A stretch of 64,000 nucleotides of DNA from Sisyra terminalis. Lineage: Eukaryota; Arthropoda; Insecta; Neuroptera; Sisyridae. The notes under the pieces are model-generated. The model had not been told where the DNA came from and made no database searches. It was given only the letters and a program-made list of their open reading frames with translations. A program made the position numbers and the translations under genes. Below are positions 59,925-64,000 of the stretch, one piece after another. The stretch is from assembly GCA_958496175.1 (NCBI GenBank), contig OY292274.1, positions 12,731,689 through 12,795,688 of the forward strand, in the 5' to 3' direction. Numbering within the stretch: position 1 is the stretch's first letter; each line of letters opens with the position of its first letter.

Positions 59925-61152
59925 AATTATTTTTTTTTTTTTTTTTTTTGTGGACTTTTGTGTATTTTGCACCAGCTCAGCGGTGTGTCGCTATATCATG
60001 GTGGTGATGTCGGGCAATTGGTCTTTAGCGGCGTTTCAGTAGCTGGAGGAGTCGAACTTCATTCCTCTGTCTTTTGTATTTTTTATTTTTTATTTGTTGT
60101 TTGGTTCTTGCTCTTGTGGTCAAACATCTACTACTTCTTGGAGCTCTTGTGGGAGTTTCCGCTTCAGCCTTCTATAGTTCTACCGCACTAGGACAATTTT
60201 CTAGGCCGTTAAGGAAGTTCCTTGTGAGTGCAGTTAGAAAGTCTTTCAAGTATGGAACGCTCATTTCATGATGAATTTGGTTGTTTCTCACATACCATGG
60301 AGCTTTGGTGATAATCCTCAAGACTCTATTTTGGAACACCTGTAGCTCATTATGATTTTTCTTTGAGGATGGAAGCCAGACTGCGCAGGAGTATGTGAGA
60401 AGTGGTCTAATGACTGATTTGTATATCATCAGTGAACATTCCATACTTAGACGAGACCTTCTGTTGATAAGTGGGTATAGTTGGATGAGTCGATTGTTGG
60501 CTTCTCTGATTTTACTTGAAATATGGCTTTGCCAGGTTAATTTAGAGTCCAGAAGTATACCCAGATATTTAACAGGCGTTTTTTTCTCACACCACGGAAT
60601 TTCCATGTGATCCAACACGATGGGCTCCAATTGGTTGGAGAAACGTCTTAGAGAGAAAATTTTTGCGACACTTTTAGATGGATTTATGAGAATTTTCCAT
60701 CTACTGAACCAGGAAGATAGGTGGCTGATAGACTGCTGGGTTTTCTGAACGGCCCTTTGAAGATCTTTGTCCAGGTTGAAGATGGCGATGTCATCCGCGT
60801 ACATTGAGATTATGCAGTGGTCAAGTGACGGAACGTCCGCAACGTACAGATTGAAAAGGTTTGGGACCCAATACTGATCCCTGAGGTACCCCCGAGTGGA
60901 TATGTTTTTCCTCTGATAACTGGTCGTCCATTTTGATTTGGAAGCATCGGTTGCTCAGAAATGAAGAAATTATGTTGTATAGATACTCTGGAGTATGATA
61001 CTTCTGAAGCTTTGTGAGTAGCCCTTGATGCCAAACTCGATCGAACGCTTGCGTCGCATCCAAGAACAAACCCACTGAGTATTTTTTTTTCTTCAAAGCC
61101 CCTTTCGATTATTTCTACTAACCTTAAAATTTGTTGCGAAGTGTTATGCGAA
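59925..61152 (-). mobile_element. 5'-truncated Jockey-clade LINE
   Basis: Oriented on the minus strand: the poly(A) tail appears as about 20 T on the plus strand at 59930-59949, and the truncated 5' end is near 61152. The repeat GAATTATTTTT at 59924-59934 and 61153-61163 is the apparent target duplication. Across it the interrupted Helitron reads on from GCTGTTAAAAAC to ACACTTAATATAAAAC. It carries the C-terminal half of a reverse transcriptase and about 220 bases of 3' UTR. Jockey-type assignment is from RT motif style. Confidence 0.85.
60172..61140 (-). pseudogene. LINE reverse transcriptase, C-terminal half, two frameshifts
   Basis: Starts near 61140 with QQILRLVEIIERGFE. A frame change at the A9 run (61082-61090) leads into KYSVGLFLDATQAFDRVWHQ (the FLD-AFDxVWH palm motif), then GVPQGSVLGP. 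One extra base after GGTCCC near 60868 moves the frame. The next frame gives the catalytic YADD at about 60803, KTPVKYLGILLDSKLTW and RPLLTYSCAVW, and ends in a natural stop at 60172-60174. These are the standard RT blocks of a non-LTR reverse transcriptase that copies RNA at a nicked target. The endonuclease and N-terminal RT are missing by 5' truncation. The YADD and palm aspartates are intact, so decay seems modest. Confidence 0.88.
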
Positions 61153-62394
61153 GAATTATTTTTAACACTTAATATAAAACAAAGTCATCCATATTTATAT
61201 TTCGAAATAAAATATAAGTGTATGTTTTTGTTCTATCATTTAAGAGCGACATTTTAAATAATGTCATTTCTCTGAATTAGTATGAAACTTTGTGTAGTAC
61301 TTAAACCGAATTGGCGATTTTTAATTATTATTCGTTTTTCAATAATCAAACTTTTTAAAATCTTATTCTTTTATGAACCCTTCATAGTAACTTGGAGATA
61401 TTATATATTCTGCTGAAAAGCAATAAGGGTGCAATTTTTGGTCATATATATTATTATCAATTAAAATATACAATCTTCCGTACTACCTTTTCTTCGATAT
61501 TTAAAACAATTTGAAAACCTTTTATTTTTATTGAAAATAAAAAAATAAAAATCAAATATATTTCCACGCTTTTCACCTATTTCCAACAATTTTGTTTGTA
61601 TATCGTCTAAATGTACAAAATCGAATAGCTTTTTAGTCATGATAAAATAAAGAAGGTCATAATTTTTTTCGTTTTACATTGTATTTTCAAATATAAGTGC
61701 ACATTTGTGTCGATAAAATTTGGAAAGTGTTTTCCTTTTACAATGCAGATATTTAATAAGAAACAAAAAGTTTTAAATATTCCTACCCTAGAAGAGTGAA
61801 AAATGGTGGCAAATTTTGTATGGTATAACGTCGTATAAACAATCGAAATTTTAAATTTCATAATCAAAGTACCATTATAAACGAAACGTTTTACCGCTTA
61901 ATATAAACCAAAGTTGATTTATAATTAGAAACAAAAACTTAGGAACTGCATAAAAATTTTAACACTTGTAAGTAAATCACAAAAGGGTTAAGTTAAGATT
62001 ATAAGTGAGCATTATGTTCTTTGACTTTCTCATATTGTGAACTTAAAAAGCCGAAATACGAATTCTCCAATAAATATATTAGTGAGCGAATATCCCCTTA
62101 AATTCGGCGAACTAAAAGAAATTCTAACAGACCATTTTGTAAACTAATGTAAGTGGCTTCTATCGATAGAAAAAGAGTGACAATTTAAAATGTTCTTCCA
62201 GAGCAGAAGGTATACGCCAAATCGTATATGGTGAACTCGCGATTATCCACTATGGTTATATTGAATAATTTAAATTCAGATATCATTTATATAAATTGAC
62301 TATCGTGCGTCCGTGCGTGCAGAATAGGCTATACGCATGCGCTCTGTTATCCCCACTTACGCATTCAAAACGTTGGTAAGGGTAGTCACTACTA

Positions 62395-63425
62395 ATGTAT
62401 TTATTTGTGAATACGTATTTCGGATTTTCAGTATGTGAAAGCCAAAAAACAATTCTCACTTATAAACTTAAACTTTATCATTTTCAGATATATCTACTAA
62501 TCAGAGTTTAAAATTTTAAGCAGACCCAAAGTTTTTGTTTCTAATAATAAATCAGCTTTGTTTTATATTAAGCCGTAATAACGTTTCGCTTTTAACGAAC
62601 TTGGATTGATTATTAAATTTGAAATTTCAATTGTTTATTAAACGTTATGTGTTACAAACTTTACTACCGTTTTTCACTATTTTAGGGGAGAAATTTTCAA
62701 AAATCCTTTCTTATTATATATCTGCATCGTATAAGGAAAACACTTTCCAAATTTCATCGACACAAACGTGCACTTATATTTGAAAATACAATGTAAAACG
62801 AAAAAAAATAATAACCTTCTTTATGTTAGTTAACATGACTAAAAAACTATTCGATTTCGGACATTTGGACGTTGTACATACAAAATTGTTTGAAATAGGT
62901 GGAAACCGTAGAAGTAAATTCGAATATTTTATTTATTTTCAATAACAATAATTGGTTGTCAAATTGTTGTAAATGCCGAAAAAAAATTAGTATCGAAGAT
63001 TTTATATTTGAATAGTGAAATATATGGAAAAAAATTGCTACCTCAATGCTTTTCAGCCGAATATATAATTACTCTAGATCACAACCATTGGTTCATAAAA
63101 TAAAATAGATTTTAAAAAGTTTGATTGTTAAAAAACGAACCAAAATTTAAAATCGCCTATTTGGTATAAGTACTACATAAGTATTAAACTTTCATACTAA
63201 TTTAGTGATATGATGTTATTTAAAATATTGTTATTAAAATGATATAAAATAAACACTTATGTTTTATTTCTTAATATAATTTTAGATTAACTTTTTTTTA
63301 TATTAACAACACTGATTATTAAGTTTAAAATTTCGATTATTGATTAACTCTACATTATCTCATATTAAACATTTTCTTGAAATAAAACCTTTAGTTGTGA
63401 ATGCAACGGGCGGCTACTAGTTTTA
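62395..63425 (-). repeat. Inverted Helitron segment inside H6
   Basis: Family blocks such as GAAATACGAATTC-type, AAACTCTGAT and the ATCGAAATTTTAAATTT region appear here on the minus strand, between forward-oriented family sequence on both sides. Just before it, 62300-62395 is a GC-richer unique patch (CGTGCGTCCGTGCGTGCAG). It could be a second Helitron inserted head-to-head or an inversion. Confidence 0.6.
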
Positions 63426-63735
63426 ATAATAAATATATATATAGTTGCACACGGTTTAACTTGATTATGGAAGAATTTTATAAATTTTAATTTCGCGGTA
63501 GTGTTGTACTTTGTAGTTGTGTAATAGTTTTGAGTAAAGTTAATTCGGGATACGAGACAGTGAGATGGGATTGCTATTAATATTCAAAAATCTGAACTCT
63601 TAACTTTTAATATTTTGACGCGAATATTTTGGAAACTTTTTACTATTTTAAGTCATAACTAAGACCGACTTTATTGAACATGACGATAATTTTATTTATG
63701 CATAGGTGCTGATTGATTGACGGATTATTTAGTTC

Positions 63736-63755
63736 ACGGTAAGTATACCTACCGT
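63736..63755. repeat. 20-bp palindrome inside Helitron H6
   Basis: ACGGTAAGTATACCTACCGT, one mismatch from a perfect palindrome, same element position as in H1 and H4. Confidence 0.8.
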
Positions 63756-64000
63756 GGACATACGCAATAAAGCATACTTATTATTTATATACATATATCT
63801 AATATATATCTACAAAAAAGGTATCGTACAAGTTTTTGATATATTTATTTCTTCAAAAGTTATTCGAGGTCAAAGTTGAACTAAAGAGAAATTTTAATAT
63901 TTTTTCAATTTTTTGACGCAACCATCAATTTTATGAGAAACTTTTATAGGACATTTTTTGTAGAGCATTTTTTTTCTGTAGCTTATCTCTATAAAAGTTT

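Larger units (their letters stand above)
59242..63790 (+). mobile_element. Helitron (copy H6), split by a LINE and carrying an inverted Helitron segment
   Basis: 5' TCAATACTAATATATAAAAC, then the family order as in H4: tRNA-like block, CCCTCTGACTGATGAAATTT, poly-T, CTTAATATAAAACAAAG and the rest. A Jockey-type LINE (59925-61152, minus) interrupts it with a target duplication near GAATTATTTTT. From about 62395 to 63390 family sequence runs in reverse, then forward again from about 63430 to the subterminal palindrome at 63736. The 3' CTAG end was not found; similarity fades near 63790. Confidence 0.66.
30641..64000 (+). other. Large downstream intron of the Sidestep-like gene (partial)
   Basis: Starts at the GTAAGT donor. 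No further Ig, fibronectin or transmembrane exon was recognised up to the window end, so the intron probably exceeds 33 kb. It contains most of the Helitron copies. Confidence 0.6.

Noticed and set aside
59910..60271. Plus-strand open frames of 93 and 65 codons rich in Phe and Leu
   Set aside because: They are antisense to the LINE 3' UTR, its poly(A) tail and the end of its RT.
60395..60610. 71-codon plus-strand frame
   Set aside because: Antisense shadow of the LINE reverse transcriptase.

Overview
This window looks like about 64 kb of an AT-rich insect nuclear genome. I find only one convincing host coding segment: a 209-bp exon at 30432-30640 (+) that encodes the second half of a membrane-distal immunoglobulin domain of the arthropod Sidestep family. 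Everything on either side appears to be intron, about 30.4 kb upstream and 33.4 kb downstream, and most recognisable content is transposable elements, many nested. I could not recognise a first Ig half-exon or any later exon. The insect order is not resolved.

Layout. 0.8-1.7 kb: minus-strand Helitron. 2.6-4.35 kb: fragment of a protein-coding Helitron-like element, split by a 656-bp palindromic element with a 12-bp target duplication; an uninterrupted paralogue lies at 43.0-44.1 kb. 4.85-5.25 kb: second palindromic element. 7.9-17.36 kb: one Helitron swollen by two insertions, a 6.2-kb inverted-repeat element carrying a ~94-bp satellite array and a 5'-truncated Penelope-like retroelement (PLE). 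17.75-18.98 kb: inverted-repeat transposon with a decayed SAP plus SWIM protein. 19.3 kb: (TA)n. 24.6-26.2 kb: non-coding long-TIR element. 30.4 kb: host exon. 31.05-34.35 kb: Helitron fragment, hAT-like MITE and a full-length 2.5-kb Helitron. 36.75-39.85 kb: minus-strand Helitron with a TTAA-flanked MITE and an internal inversion. 46.3-47.7 and 50.6-52.1 kb: further Helitrons. 54.5-55.1 kb: Tc1/mariner-like MITE. 57.0-57.4 kb: third palindromic element. 59.2-63.8 kb: Helitron split by a 5'-truncated Jockey-type LINE.

How parts fit together. The PLE and the palindromic elements carry hammerhead-ribozyme cores (CUGANGA, stem II, GAA, very short self-complementary stem III, then C), with complementary stem I sequence on both sides. 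Each palindrome has one ribozyme-like core per arm, in opposite orientation, an 11-12 bp target duplication and a one-sided tail of 29-40 bp. In the third, that tail matches the PLE 3' terminus, which links the architecture to PLE retrotransposition. Five Helitron copies contain a tRNA-like block with A/B-box sequence; in four of them it is followed by a T-run or T-rich stretch, suggesting a captured Pol III unit.

Limits. All homology calls come from reading motifs and comparing copies inside the window by eye. Ends of degenerate elements are accurate only to tens of bases. Family names for Helitron, PLE, LINE, hAT and Tc1 elements rest on hallmark motifs and were not checked against a database.
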